Positions 13,701 to 23,778 of a DNA stretch of 64,000 nt are shown here, piece by piece (positions within the stretch are counted from its first letter, which is position 1; each line of letters begins with the position of its first letter). Under the pieces are notes generated by a model. It did no database searches and was not told where the DNA came from. It was given only the letters and a program-made list of their open reading frames with translations. Source of the stretch: Epiperipatus broadwayi (Eukaryota > Onychophora > Udeonychophora > Euonychophora > Peripatidae); contig JAQFVV010013087.1 of NCBI GenBank assembly GCA_028023455.1, positions 1 through 64,000 of the forward strand, in the 5' to 3' direction. Made by a program: the position numbers and the translations under genes.

Positions 13701-13973
13701 AGATTTCAGTGGTAAAATTTTGATATTAGGATTTATTGCTAAAATCTTTTGGTAAAATGTCTCTGATATCACAGAAATTTGGCTACCAGAATCTAATAAT
13801 GCCTTAACCAGCAAGCTCTCAAACAAAACTTCTATCATAGGGCAACTTTGTAAAACAAAATTTGGTGTTTTATCTTCCCATGAACACATCATGTTAGTGA
13901 TTTCTCGTGTAAAAGATTGATTCAAGTTCCTCATTGGGTATTTGGTTTCTTGAGGTGAGGAACATTTCCTCAA
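10725..13973 (-). CDS. pol: Ty3/mdg4-type Pol polyprotein (protease, RT, RNase H, integrase), intact
   Basis: A 1,082-residue open frame encodes the replication polyprotein of a Ty3-type LTR retrotransposon. Order and landmarks: aspartic protease with DSGSQ at 61-65; reverse transcriptase with FDLTSSYWQI at 325-334, YVDD at 389-392 and FLGH near 435; RNase H with D537, E578/E580, D605 and D648; integrase zinc-binding residues H754, H759, C789 and C792; integrase catalytic D821, D880 and E915; and a GPY module at 1045-1047. All expected catalytic residues are present and there is no internal stop, so it could be functional. The frame lies -1 relative to gag and is open upstream to about 13991, overlapping the gag stop by roughly 10 bases. 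The marked start is a TTG and is probably not used: Pol is more likely made by frameshifting from gag. It would act in cytoplasmic particles and then integrate DNA in the nucleus. Confidence 0.95.
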   Translation of the reverse strand: MRKCSSPQETKYPMRNLNQSFTREITNMMCSWEDKTPNFVLQSCPMIEVLFESLLVKALLDSGSQISVISETFYQKILAINPNIKILPLKSMQVTMANSRKAKLIQKQIWVEIKIGQTTLYHVFLILNGLIHNVILGADFLHLNTCVIDFCNKTVKINDEVLEMTLLPRYDQIEVDSITSSISETLLESKLAESNLLGSDDMLKLRFVIREFNSIFSDIPGVIKGFQQRIRLIHDQPFQSKSYPIPYQYREDISKQINKMLDWEIISKCSSPYCNPVVTVKKKDGSMRFCLDARQLNKITVPDRNIPPPIHDLFMKFGNKKVFSTFDLTSSYWQIELHPEDRQYTAFRYEGFTYQFNRMPFGLINSGAGLIRCLDKTLSPEVKQIIIIYVDDVIIASTTVEEHLQHLSIFFKECFLKGIKINFKKSTLVSNQVVFLGHIVGCNGIRPHPEKISAIQNFPKPSTRKQIRSFLGLCNFYNRFYQKFSDHMEPLLKLIRKDERWKWTEEQDRAFENIKTGFLELTMLAFPDFNKPFIVQTDSSGFGLGVTLSQIQEDGQPGVLYFISRLLKGPEINYTVTEKEALAIVWAFQKFRQMLLGSEVIVITDHKSLEFLNHSYLTNSRLVRWSLLLQEFNYTVHYCKGSENIVADVLSRNPCRSEQNHLMVDNAYITNVNVMADSNVENELENLQEIQFNDPELNPIIKVLLGEEVLDAPKDLNHFKLEQQVLLYKVNDNVDEWRTIIPKSLRDPLIKYVHCLYGHYGAHKTEHTLKNWFYWPKMYKDILKSLQDCLICLRAKSVNQNYINSINSIIPERPNEILAIDYYGPLPPFNKQKYLLVTYDLFSKYVAAYPIPQANTKHTIKVLSTLQFPMIGKPKTILTDHGTPFLSREWKKWVDISKIKHVLISIRNPQSNPCERIMRELGRLFRTYLEEEHKGWVKQTKRVVDYINWSLNESTGFSPIRLHFHQIIPILFKKYKPIINKPKINGENDILQAHKQLVKMANNRSQNKKKCIYEFKVGDKVLIKTFHPSKPLENKYHKFFNTYEGPYTIVKRAGPNAFWINQEGEIRGTYNSRILKPYFGCL

Positions 13974-13981
13974 GTACCCTT

Positions 13982-15991
13982 TTAGTTTGTTTTATGTGAA
14001 TCTATAGATATATCTTTACTACATCCCGGTTTTGGGAAATTTCTTGGATTATTAGAAGAAGTTATTTTTACTTTATTTAAATTATCACGATTTATTTTGG
14101 GAGAGGGGTCATAAGGTATATTCCTTTGAGATGTTTTTCCCTTCCAATAATTGGTATTTCTATTATTTTTCCTTCTATTATAAAATATTGTATTGATTGA
14201 AGCTTCCTCCTTTTTTTTATCAGGTAATCTAATTGATAAATTGGTTTGATTCATATCAATACTATTTAAAAGTTCTACTATTTGTTCTATTTTTGTTATA
14301 TTGGTACACAATAATGATTGTTCTATTTTAAGTGGTAAATTTCTTTTTATTATTCTAATCATTTCGCCTTCACTTAAATGATAAGTATTAAGTGTTCTTA
14401 ATTTTGTTATTTGACGGCGAAAGAATTTGGTCAAGGTTTCTCCAGGTGTCTGTTTATACTTATCTTGGAATATTTGGTACAATAAAGCCTCTTGTTTATC
14501 TCTATTCCAAAAATTTTTAATTAATAACTCTTGATATTCCATATAAGTAGATGGAGTTTGTGATAAAGACTCCCACCACATCAATGCATCTCCTTGTAAG
14601 TGACTATATGCAACGATCACTTTTTCTCCTTCTGATAAACTATGGTTAACAGAAAAATAAAGATTAAGGCTTCTAATATGTTCTATCGGAGATTCATTAT
14701 GAGATCCTTTGAATATTTTTAACCTAACAAATTGGTTAATTGTACTACTTGGTATTGAATGGTTATATACCTTTTGTTTTTCTAAAACATTCAACTGAGA
14801 AGTTGATGTTTGATTTTCATGATTAATCCTATAAGTATTTAAGTTTAACCCTTCTAATTCAAAATTACTAGGATAATTTTCAACTTCAGGCATTATATGA
14901 TACTGAAAATTTGATCTATCACCAGAGTCAATTACTTGTTGTGGATCTTTTTGAATGACTTCCAAATGATTTTCACCATGATTTTGTTCTTGATTATAAC
15001 TATAAGTATTTACATTATTTTCAACCTGATGCATTTCTATAGTTGGTGTTCTTTTACATATCTGTGTTTCAATAACCAAAAATCTACTATCAGTTGATTC
15101 CTTTATTTTATTTACTCTATTCCAAGTTTCAGTAGTATCTTTCCTTAATTTTTCCAATACATTTTTGTCTATATTTGTATTAATTTCTATTGAATTCATT
15201 TTATTTTCTAAAGTTTTAAGTTGATGATCAATAGTCTCCAATACATTATTCTGAGATTCTACCTCATTATTATGTTTAGTAGATAGTTGATCTATTCTTG
15301 CTTGTGTTTGTTGTCTATCTACTTGGATTTCATTCCGTATTTTATTTTGTTCTTCTTTTACTTGATCCCTAAAAATTCCTTGATTTTTATACATTTCATC
15401 ACATTTAACATTTAATCTATCTATTATGTCACCTTGGAACTCACTAAACCGTTGTTGACATTTTGAATTATTTTCATCAATTTCATTCTTTAAATCATTT
15501 AATGCTTGTTTAATTTCTATGTTATCTTTTTTAACATTATCCACATTTAAATTTAATTGTTGGATTTTTGTAGATAGTTTATTTTCAATTCCTGTTATTT
15601 CAATCTTCAAATCATTTTTTAAACTATTAATATTATCATCCAATTTTTTATTCATATTATCAAGTAATTTTTGATTATTACTGTCCATTTTAGTCATAAA
15701 CATTTGTAACATTTGCTGAATTGTATCAACATTAAATGATTGACTAATTCCAATTGTAGATGATTGATTTAAATCTTCATCAATTATATTTTGTGTTTGA
15801 GATAACACTTGATCTAAACTCGGTGTTTGTTGAGGGTATTCAATTATGGTTGTAGAACCCCCAGGTGCTTGTACTAATGATGATTGTTCAATAATATTAC
15901 TATCATCATTTAGTTCACTTTGCAAATCATCTTGCATTTGACTAGAGCATTTAATATCTTTGTTTGAAAACATTTTCCCACTTCGCAGCAT
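13982..15991 (-). CDS. gag: Ty3-type Gag polyprotein, intact
   Basis: A 669-residue frame starting MLRSGKMF lies immediately upstream of pol on the same strand. Residues about 85-310 are rich in Lys, Asp, Asn, Leu and Ile with heptad-like spacing and predict a long coiled coil. Residues about 420-580 match the retrotransposon capsid (Retrotrans_gag) type, with the hallmark GDALMWWESL and a later GETLTKFFRRQITKLR segment. The C-terminal 590-640 region is basic (KKKEE, RRKNNRNTNYWKGK) and could bind nucleic acid, but there is no CCHC zinc knuckle. The protein is longer than a simple Ty3 Gag because of the coiled-coil half. It would form the particle shell. The ATG at 15991 is chosen because it opens the frame and follows a primer-binding site by about 380 bases. 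The sequence ACAAACTAAAAGGG at the stop is a possible, non-canonical shift site. Confidence 0.88.
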   Translation of the reverse strand: MLRSGKMFSNKDIKCSSQMQDDLQSELNDDSNIIEQSSLVQAPGGSTTIIEYPQQTPSLDQVLSQTQNIIDEDLNQSSTIGISQSFNVDTIQQMLQMFMTKMDSNNQKLLDNMNKKLDDNINSLKNDLKIEITGIENKLSTKIQQLNLNVDNVKKDNIEIKQALNDLKNEIDENNSKCQQRFSEFQGDIIDRLNVKCDEMYKNQGIFRDQVKEEQNKIRNEIQVDRQQTQARIDQLSTKHNNEVESQNNVLETIDHQLKTLENKMNSIEINTNIDKNVLEKLRKDTTETWNRVNKIKESTDSRFLVIETQICKRTPTIEMHQVENNVNTYSYNQEQNHGENHLEVIQKDPQQVIDSGDRSNFQYHIMPEVENYPSNFELEGLNLNTYRINHENQTSTSQLNVLEKQKVYNHSIPSSTINQFVRLKIFKGSHNESPIEHIRSLNLYFSVNHSLSEGEKVIVAYSHLQGDALMWWESLSQTPSTYMEYQELLIKNFWNRDKQEALLYQIFQDKYKQTPGETLTKFFRRQITKLRTLNTYHLSEGEMIRIIKRNLPLKIEQSLLCTNITKIEQIVELLNSIDMNQTNLSIRLPDKKKEEASINTIFYNRRKNNRNTNYWKGKTSQRNIPYDPSPKINRDNLNKVKITSSNNPRNFPKPGCSKDISIDSHKTN

Positions 15992-16374
15992 AACAAATTT
16001 TAACTTAATTCAAATATTACTTAAGTGTATATATATTTTTATAACCAAAATATTATATCGTAAAGTTCTCTACCACCCCATGCCATTTATATATACTTAT
16101 GATGTTCTAATAATATATGTGTATATTTTTAAACGTCTATGTCTATATAAAACTTTATCCCACTCAACTCTTGTTTAAAACATAATTTAATAATTAGTTA
16201 TTCAAATATTGATCTGTCTAAATCATATTATATATATTACCATTTTTTTTTATTTATATTAATCTTGCAATTATAAATACCATATATAATGAATCGAAAT
16301 TATAGATTCAATGCCTAAAACGTCGCACACCAAATAAAACGCAGTCTACAGGGTATGAGATTTAATTAATCGAA
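15992..16374 (-). other. 5' untranslated leader of the Ty3 element
   Basis: AT-rich leader between the primer-binding site and the gag ATG. It has no significant open frame on the minus strand; the plus-strand frame here is short and unrecognised. Confidence 0.55.
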
Positions 16375-16396
16375 GCCCCTAACGTTTGGGTCGCCA
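16375..16396 (-). promoter_or_regulatory. tRNA primer-binding site of the intact Ty3 element
   Basis: The minus strand begins TGGCGACCCAAACGTTAGGG and ends GC. The leading TGG pairs with a tRNA CCA end, and the general form matches primer-binding sites of many Ty3-type elements. It resembles the sites at 1071 and 53185, so these elements may use the same or related tRNA primers. It fixes the expected LTR boundary at 16397. Confidence 0.7.
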
Positions 16397-17870
16397 GATA
16401 TAATGGGTCGTTATATATATATATATATATATATATATTGCAGAGGCTTTGACTATGTGGTGAAACTGAACTGAGATCAGACCCAGGTAGCTATCTGGCT
16501 TGTTAGGCTGGGTTTGAAGACTTTACCGATCTGAGAAATTCATGCTTGCAAACTGATAGAAACGTTTTGCATAAACACTTGGAGTCAGTGTTTAGATCTA
16601 GTTTCTAGCTCTATCCTTCAATGATAATAGCAAATTAGCTTGAAATCAGCTGATCTTAGGGTGGACAAACAAAAGAGATAGTGAATTCTGACACTTTGTC
16701 ATTTTATGTAAAAAAAATATACACTTGTTCGGTTGTTTTGGTAAAACGTCATATATATATATATTCAGGGTTCAGTTTATTTTAATATAGCAACTAGTCA
16801 AACTTTAATCGACAAGCATTTATTTATTTCATCCTTCTTTTATTCAGCCTTCCACACCATTATAATTCTAATTATTGATTGCCCTAATATTTGTTCATGT
16901 CAGTATTATTGTCATGATCACATTAACTGTACTCTTTTCTGACCTCCCATGAAGTGGACTTAGTCTTTTTAAATATACAAATGAAGGATGAACAGGATAC
17001 AGGCTGAATTTGTAATATTTGAATACAAATATAATTTATGGAAGTGGACTTTAGATCTGATGAAGAACGGTTCCACCAATATCTGATTATTATAAATATG
17101 TAAAGTAAATCTCACTATTACTTATATTTGTCCAATAAATAAAGCTAATCATATCCTTCATCTCAAATTCTAATCATATAAGTTAAGTTTGTTTGATCTG
17201 AATGAAAATAATAGATTATTCAGTCTTCTGATGATATCCTATAACAGTATATAATTCAAATTTTAGATACTAATGAAGTCTTTGAATATAGTTTAAATTA
17301 TCTTCTTTTCAACTATATAGGCTTATCGTCGTGATGCTATGAATAGCGCAGTGGTTTGTTTATGCTCATACCTTATGCCTAATAAGCTGTCGTAATGCAA
17401 ATCGATATATTTAAATCACATAATGTTAACTATTGTAGTTACTTTAACATCAACAAAATAAACGGAACAAACATATATTTAAATTACATAATATTTCTGT
17501 GATTCTGATTTTCAGATAATGCCAGTGATGACACAGATACTAAGTCCAAATTTAATAATAAAACTAAAATTTTATTATTATTAGAAAATAAAACGATTGC
17601 AAGTGATTAAAATTTTAATATGATTAAAATTACCTAAGGACTGTACTTTTTAAACAATAAATTTAAATGCACAGAAAGAAAACATATTGTTAGCAATGAA
17701 TACAGAAACCCTCACATGTATATAATTATTGTAACTTATTTTACAATATGTCATAAATATAAAATGTATTCAATAGATTGACAAGTAAATATTGTCAAGA
17801 ATATTATACCCATAAATCTGGAAAAAAGCATAATTTCATAAGCCAATATTCTATTATTATATAAGTTAAA
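16397..17870. other. Flank or 5' LTR of the Ty3 element; no genes seen
   Basis: A 5' LTR should begin here, but after about 15 bases an (AT)n tract (16412-16440) intervenes. The following, slightly GC-richer sequence (16441-16710) is not repeated downstream of pol. No coding frames are recognised. Either the LTR was replaced, or this is the 5' LTR and its partner is lost. Confidence 0.3.
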
Positions 17871-17872
17871 CA

Positions 17873-17925
17873 TATAATATTTATAATGAAACAGTGAGAT
17901 TCGTATTCGAATCTCAAGTTTCACC
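17873..17925. repeat. Hairpin-bearing repeat, copy 1
   Basis: GAAACAGT, then an 8-bp stem (GAGATTCG/CGAATCTC with a four-base loop), then AAGTTTCACC. The outer GAAAC and GTTTC pair as well, giving a nested hairpin. The same architecture with a different inner stem occurs at 47092-47135. Confidence 0.55.
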
Positions 17926-17929
17926 TTTT

Positions 17930-19390
17930 TCTGTCGTCTCTCACTGACTGGTCTATCCCACCCAAATTTAAACTTTTTGGTATCGAGTTGTGTGTGTAAC
18001 AATATTAAAAATGTATAAATATATGTAGAATTCAACATAAACACGCACACATTTCGATCTCAAATTAAGCGCAATAAATACGGATAAAATAATATAATTT
18101 AGATTCCTTTTAGTTAAATAAATTTTGTGTAATAATAATCATTTATTTTGAATTTTATAAAGTTCGTATTTGTTGTTTAGTTTAAATTTCGTTAAATAAT
18201 AAGTCTAACAAAATCTGATGCAATAATTAATTAAAGTTAAAATAATTTTATTCCCTTTTGTCTTTGAAAATTTAAAAGCATCGGTCAGTGATAGAAAATA
18301 AATTAATTATAGCAAAATTCCAAAAGAATGTAATTAGCGAATGTAAAGAAAAACAAACAATAGCACAGCAAATTTTTTAATTAAAACCAGCAGAGCATTG
18401 ATTATCCTGAGGGCAAGATAAGTAAAAAAAACCTAAAAATATCTCAACAAAAACTTAGAGATCAAGATAAAAAAGGAGGCCATCTTAGACTTGCTGGAGA
18501 CTTTCACTTGAATTTTAGCTTTGCTCTCGAATGGAGCGTCTAAAATATCTTAAATAAATTAATACTGCAAGGTATGACCGAGTAAGCACCGAAATTATTC
18601 TCCATCGGAGATGGCCCACCATATGCTGAGCTTCACCTTGCCCATCGTAAAAACACCAAAATGATCTGCTGCCTGAAATAAACAAGAAAGCCACTGCTGT
18701 TAAAAAAATCAATAAAACAACATGCCCAGGACAAGAAAGAAAACCTCTAATTACGAACAATCTGCTATTAAACCAATGGACGAAAACATCTTATAAAACA
18801 GGTACCTGTGTGTGTATTCCAAATTATAGAGTACTCTAGTAATAATAAGCTATAGCTCATCTCCTATTATTTGTATAACTTCTAAATGTTAAAATTGTAA
18901 TTTTGAGAAACTAAAATTCGAGAATTCATGTAATCTGTAAATTTCTCACATAATCTAGCTTACCCTCCCTCTATCACTTCTTAGGTGTGTATTTCTTAAA
19001 TCTACATTTTATTTATAATTATCATTGAAATATTACCTCCTCATAATTGTCTTAGTTTTAAAGCTAAATCCATAATCGCTTGAACAGTGAATGCGTGTTG
19101 AATTATCATTAATATTTGCTTTTATAAATAACTTAAATTTCATATAAATCGACACGCATTCAAAGAATCAGTTATTGTAATGCAGGGTCTACTACTCCAT
19201 AATAGCTGGCATACTCACTGTAATAATCCCCTTTTTAGATATTTTTTTATTATTAAATGTTAATGAATAATCATGTAAATTTCATTTCTTTGAGAGTCAC
19301 CAATTTTCTTTCAGTCAACGTTGATAATGTCGGGCCGAGTTTGAAATCTAGTTGAATATTACCACAATCTTTTCGATATTATACATGTGT
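17930..19390. other. AT-rich DNA with one GC-richer block; no gene recognised
   Basis: The block at about 18400-18780 is less AT-rich than its surroundings and holds an 81-residue minus-strand frame that is hydrophobic and not recognisable. I treat it as non-coding or part of an unknown repeat. Confidence 0.25.
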
Positions 19391-19396
19391 TATGTT

Positions 19397-19640
19397 TTGA
19401 AGCCCCGATGGCTCATTCCACGCCGTGAATGCTCCGAATTCTCTAGGGTTGAATTAACCCCAGTCGTCCTACACAAGCGGACATGATAATGTTCCCGTAG
19501 GGCTTGACGACTGTCACACAGCCAGCTGGCAAATTGCGACATGGACTGCTTGTCCCTGGTTATGCTCATGTGACACCTTACCTCTTCGGGTCGTGGCAGA
19601 GACCAACCCGAAACCCTTATAACTTATTCACGGCATTGCA
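19397..19640 (+). repeat. Candidate tRNA-derived SINE
   Basis: A GC-rich island in AT-rich DNA begins GCCCCGATGGCTCATTCCACG, which resembles the acceptor stem and A-box of a tRNA. It continues to GGGTTGAATTAACCCC, a B-box-like segment about 50 bases on. The rest (to about 19640) is unlike tRNA and would be the SINE body. Spacing and order fit an RNA polymerase III promoter, but no second copy was found in the window and target duplications are not clear. Confidence 0.35.
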
Positions 19641-20169
19641 GTTTCAGCGCTGCCATTTTACATCGCCCTTCTAAAGCGTACCATGTGTTCTTTTATTTAG
19701 TTTATTATTCTCTCTATCACTCCGCCTCGGCATTATCTTTGTCATATACTCTCAAATAAATGTTTGCCCTTTGTCGTAGAATAAATATTTTATTAAATAA
19801 ATGTATGTCCGCCGTTACTGATGACTCTTGCAGTGCAAAGTATAAATTCCTTACAGCACGCATTAGAAATACTCACTCGAGAACCCTAGGTAACTAGATT
19901 ATGCCTTCATATAAATAAATGCTCCATATAAATAAATGTATTTTTATATATATAATATTACTAATTAGCTATTGAGACTTTGAATTTAAAATATGATTAA
20001 TCACATTAATAATGTTTTCTTTTATTAAATACGTAAATAAATAATTATACTATACGTCTATAGTTAAGTTTTCATTTATTCGATGCCCATTATAGACATT
20101 TTCTCGATTATGTATGTTAATTAATATTCGTTTGATTGTTGGCCAACTCGGAAACAAAACCCATGAATC

Positions 20170-20386
20170 TCGTGCATCTCCCTGACCACCGTGCCTAAAG
20201 AAGTGTTTACTTATGTCGCATCAGAGGCGTTATTCCGTAGATTGTATTGTGGAACCGATAAACTCTGTTCGAACTCAGTATTACCGGTGGCTTCGCTACT
20301 CGATGGTGCTGCTGTTCTGTGTGGTGGTCAAATTCTGCAATATGTTAACGAGATACACATGTTTTGACTGTTACAATCATAATTGT
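20170..20386 (-). repeat. Dispersed repeat, SINE-like, copy 1
   Basis: On the minus strand it begins TGTAACAGTCA and contains TCGTTAACATATTGCAGAATT near its start and GTGGTCAGGGAGA near its end; both also occur in the copy at 49728-49938. Internally, TAGCGAAGCCACCGG resembles an A-box and GAGTTCGAACAGAG a B-box, suggesting a tRNA-derived SINE. The middle is diverged between copies. The 64-residue plus-strand frame here is not a credible gene. Confidence 0.4.
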
Positions 20387-20718
20387 GCGAACATTATATA
20401 TGGATAATATGTAAATCAACTACATCAAATTACTTAAGCTATTTTAATAATATTATGAGCAAAATAAAAATATGGTTATATATATGAATGATTTTACTAA
20501 TTTTATCAAGAAAAATACATCAATATATGTGCATAGGATGGAATAATCTCAATGGACACACTTTTCTACAATTGCAAACAACGATTTAAGGTCATGTTGC
20601 TTATTTTGATAAATTTAGTATGAATGAACTATTATGAATAAATATTCCAAAAATCAGCTACATGTTATTTAGGTCATACCGCGCTTCAAAAGCATCTGCT
20701 AAAAAAGTGAATTTAGTT

Positions 20719-20723
<5 letters not shown>

Positions 20724-20785
<62 letters not shown>
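20724..20785. repeat. (AT)n microsatellite
   Basis: Uninterrupted dinucleotide array of about 31 units. Confidence 0.97.
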
Positions 20786-20788
<3 letters not shown>

Positions 20789-20789
20789 A

Positions 20790-21450
20790 ACTAAAGAAAA
20801 TTCAATACGTGTAAATTTAAACAAATATTCCACAATAAATTTAATTAACATTTACGCTTATCAATCTTTTATCTTTTTATAGAATACTTGAATTCATCAA
20901 AGCTTTTTAAAAATGTATTTCTTTTGTTAGATATATTATTAGAACATTTGTTTTCTATGCAAATTTGGAGATTCAGTTTATTAATGTGGTTGTATTAATA
21001 CTATTTATTGAAAATAATTAGCAAACATTGTTTCTTAGAAAAATGCATTGTTACTTGTAATTTCTATGTAAATTCCTGCTTTTAATTTCCTACTTAGTAT
21101 TTGCATTATGTACATTTATTTATTTCTCCACAATTGCTTCTTCGCTAAAGATATTATCAGGTTTGTTTTCACTGTAAATTGACTTATTTCTATATTTTCA
21201 ATCTAATTATAATAAATTAATGATTTCACATTGTTGTTATATTTATAAAACTTTCAGGTCAGTATATTAATAAAGTTATTTAAGAAACATCATATTGTTT
21301 ATAAAGTAGTTGTTTTTGATTTAGGGAGCCTGTTTTGAATGTAATTTACATTTAGTGCCCTTATAAAACATATTATACATAAAGATTAAAACAAAAGAGA
21401 TGTATCTATTGAGATATGAAAGTGATCTTTCTCATTATACCAAGTGTTAT
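20790..21450. other. AT-rich DNA, nothing recognised
   Basis: No coding frame, repeat end or RNA gene could be seen here. Confidence 0.3.
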
Positions 21451-21458
21451 TTTGTTCT

Positions 21459-21712
21459 CTTATGGCTCCTTTGTTGGAATATTGTTCTGTTATATGGAAT
21501 CTGGATGGAGAAAATATTTATTAGATTAATAATTAATTTATTAGATTAAAAAATAGTAGATGGTCAAATTATATTAGTGGTTGCAAAACTAAAATAGAAT
21601 TAAAACTATTTATTCCCTTGTTAAGAGAAACATATATTTTTAATTTTAGAAAAAGTAGTAATTTATTTGTAAATAAATTATTCATTAATAGAAATCAAAA
21701 AAAATTATAACT
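21459..21712 (+). pseudogene. Fragment of a LINE reverse transcriptase C-terminus
   Basis: The frame reads APLLEYCSVIWNL near its start, matching the conserved 'RP-x-LEYxxPVW' segment found after the RT domain in Jockey/CR1-type LINEs. After two stops it continues with a basic, leucine-rich tail (KIELKLFIPLLRETYIFNFR). Only this 3' part remains, with frame-breaking stops, so it is a dead 5'-truncated copy. Confidence 0.4.
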
Positions 21713-21714
21713 AA

Positions 21715-21748
<34 letters not shown>

Positions 21749-22772
21749 CCAGTTGCACTTTTATTATGGCAGCATGCCGAATCGATAAGATGGAGAAGTC
21801 AAATATAGAAGGTTGATAAGAACAACGGTGCCTATAACCAGAACCAAGGCTATATATAAAATATAAAGACTACATTTCCAGACTATAAAACTTCTCACCT
21901 GCTAAATTAAAACCCCTTCCATCTAAGACATTTTTATTTGTTTTGAGGAAAGACCTCAGGCAGCAGTTAATCACAAATTATAATTAGCATAGATGGATGA
22001 CTGGTAAATAATTTAGCGCTTGCTTTATTCCTAGCTAGCTCTTCACTTAATTATAAAAAAATAAAACCTATTAGACCACATAGTGTCTACACTTAACTAA
22101 ATACAATCTATTAGTAGCTTCATTTAGCAAAATAATAATTAATTCTATGATATTTTAAATAAACATATTACATATTACATATTAGAGATGTCTGCCTATC
22201 CCTTGTATATGTATTTAATGGATTATCTGTAATGAGGGTCAGATTGACTTTAGGTACATGGGTGTGACAATAATCTCGCCTCAGGGTGGTTGAGGTTATC
22301 ATCAGATTTTAATTGGATGGAGTGAAGAGTTGGAGGTGGAGTAGATTGAAGCCTGTCATTAAAGTAGGAGAATTTGCTATCTAATATATATCTGAGCACT
22401 TGTAGATATATGTGTGAGAAGGTAATCTGGACAACTGATGATTGTGGTTTAGCATGAAATAGTATATTGGTGATTATTTATCTTTTCAACATATGTATGT
22501 TCAGGTGTATCAGTGTTATGAGATAGTGTGGAGAGTGGTGGGTATGTGAAAGTTGTGTCATTGTTATTATAAGAGGTATATAAGTTGTATTACTATTAAA
22601 TAAAATTATAAATTTGTTAAGCACACTTAATAAATACATAATAAATATTATTTTAATTACACATTATAAATATGAATTCACACACACACACACCTTTAAA
22701 TATTGTTCATTACTTATAGGGAAGCTTTAAATATATAATGACAAATGTAAAATACATGCACTTCGTATATTT

Positions 22773-22774
<2 letters not shown>
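21715..22774. other. AT-rich DNA with a small GC-richer part; no gene recognised
   Basis: Contains short (CA)n tracts at about 21717-21733 and 22680-22694. A less AT-rich stretch at 22200-22580 shows no open frame worth calling. Confidence 0.3.

Positions 22775-22865
<91 letters not shown>
22775..22865. repeat. (AT)n microsatellite
   Basis: Uninterrupted array of about 45 AT units. Confidence 0.97.
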
Positions 22866-22870
<5 letters not shown>

Positions 22871-23537
22871 TATGGAAAGCACTTAAAAATAAATTATAAA
22901 GAAGCACTCAAAGATAATTATGAAACTTAAAGATTGTTTTGGCTTTCAAAGTATAATCATGTTTTTTTAACACTTCAGTTTCTAGGATTTTGAAAATTGG
23001 TACTAGGAAGTATATGATTTCTTGATGTCTTGTCTTGCATGGATTACTAACCAGTTGGATTTCGGATTTCACTACTCTGAAACACTAATAAGAATCTCAG
23101 ACTTAACAACTGTTGTGAATCAACTATCAAGAGAATCAATGAATGGAGATGAGTTGATATTCTTTTCTTTTATGTGAGTCCTTTTTATTGTTCCCTGATT
23201 ATCCCTTCCATCTACTTTATTTAATTTACAAATATCACTAATTATATTCCCATATTTTTAAATCCGCAGACTGGTGTAGATTAATCTGGCCGTTAGATGA
23301 GATATTGTTTGAAATTATTTACCATTGCTTTCATTTGTATTTATTGTTCCCATTTTTTTTTTTTGTGGAAGAAACTTCATATGGTTTATTTTTACATTTT
23401 AATTCAATTTTCATTTTTAAACCATATTTTTTTTTCTATATGTAAAAAAATGAAAAGAGAGAATTATAATTTTTAAGTTTATTTTTAAATTTTACTTAAT
23501 CAAATCTATTATTACTTTATTATTATTTATATTATTA

Positions 23538-23778
<241 letters not shown>

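Noticed and set aside
8079-16440. A complete LTR pair for the Ty3 element
   Set aside because: Only about 12 boundary bases are alike; the bodies do not match by eye, so I do not claim paired LTRs.
17900-17925. B-box-like ATTCGAATCTC as a tRNA gene
   Set aside because: No acceptor stem, anticodon arm or A-box; the motif is part of a simple hairpin.
18515-18760. 81-residue hydrophobic minus-strand frame
   Set aside because: No recognisable domain, start context or neighbours; likely chance in a slightly GC-richer block.
22255-22310. Minus-strand CTGATGA...TGAGGCGAGA...GTC resembling a hammerhead ribozyme
   Set aside because: The GAAA core reads GAGA, the stem I strands are not complementary and stem II does not begin at the required position.
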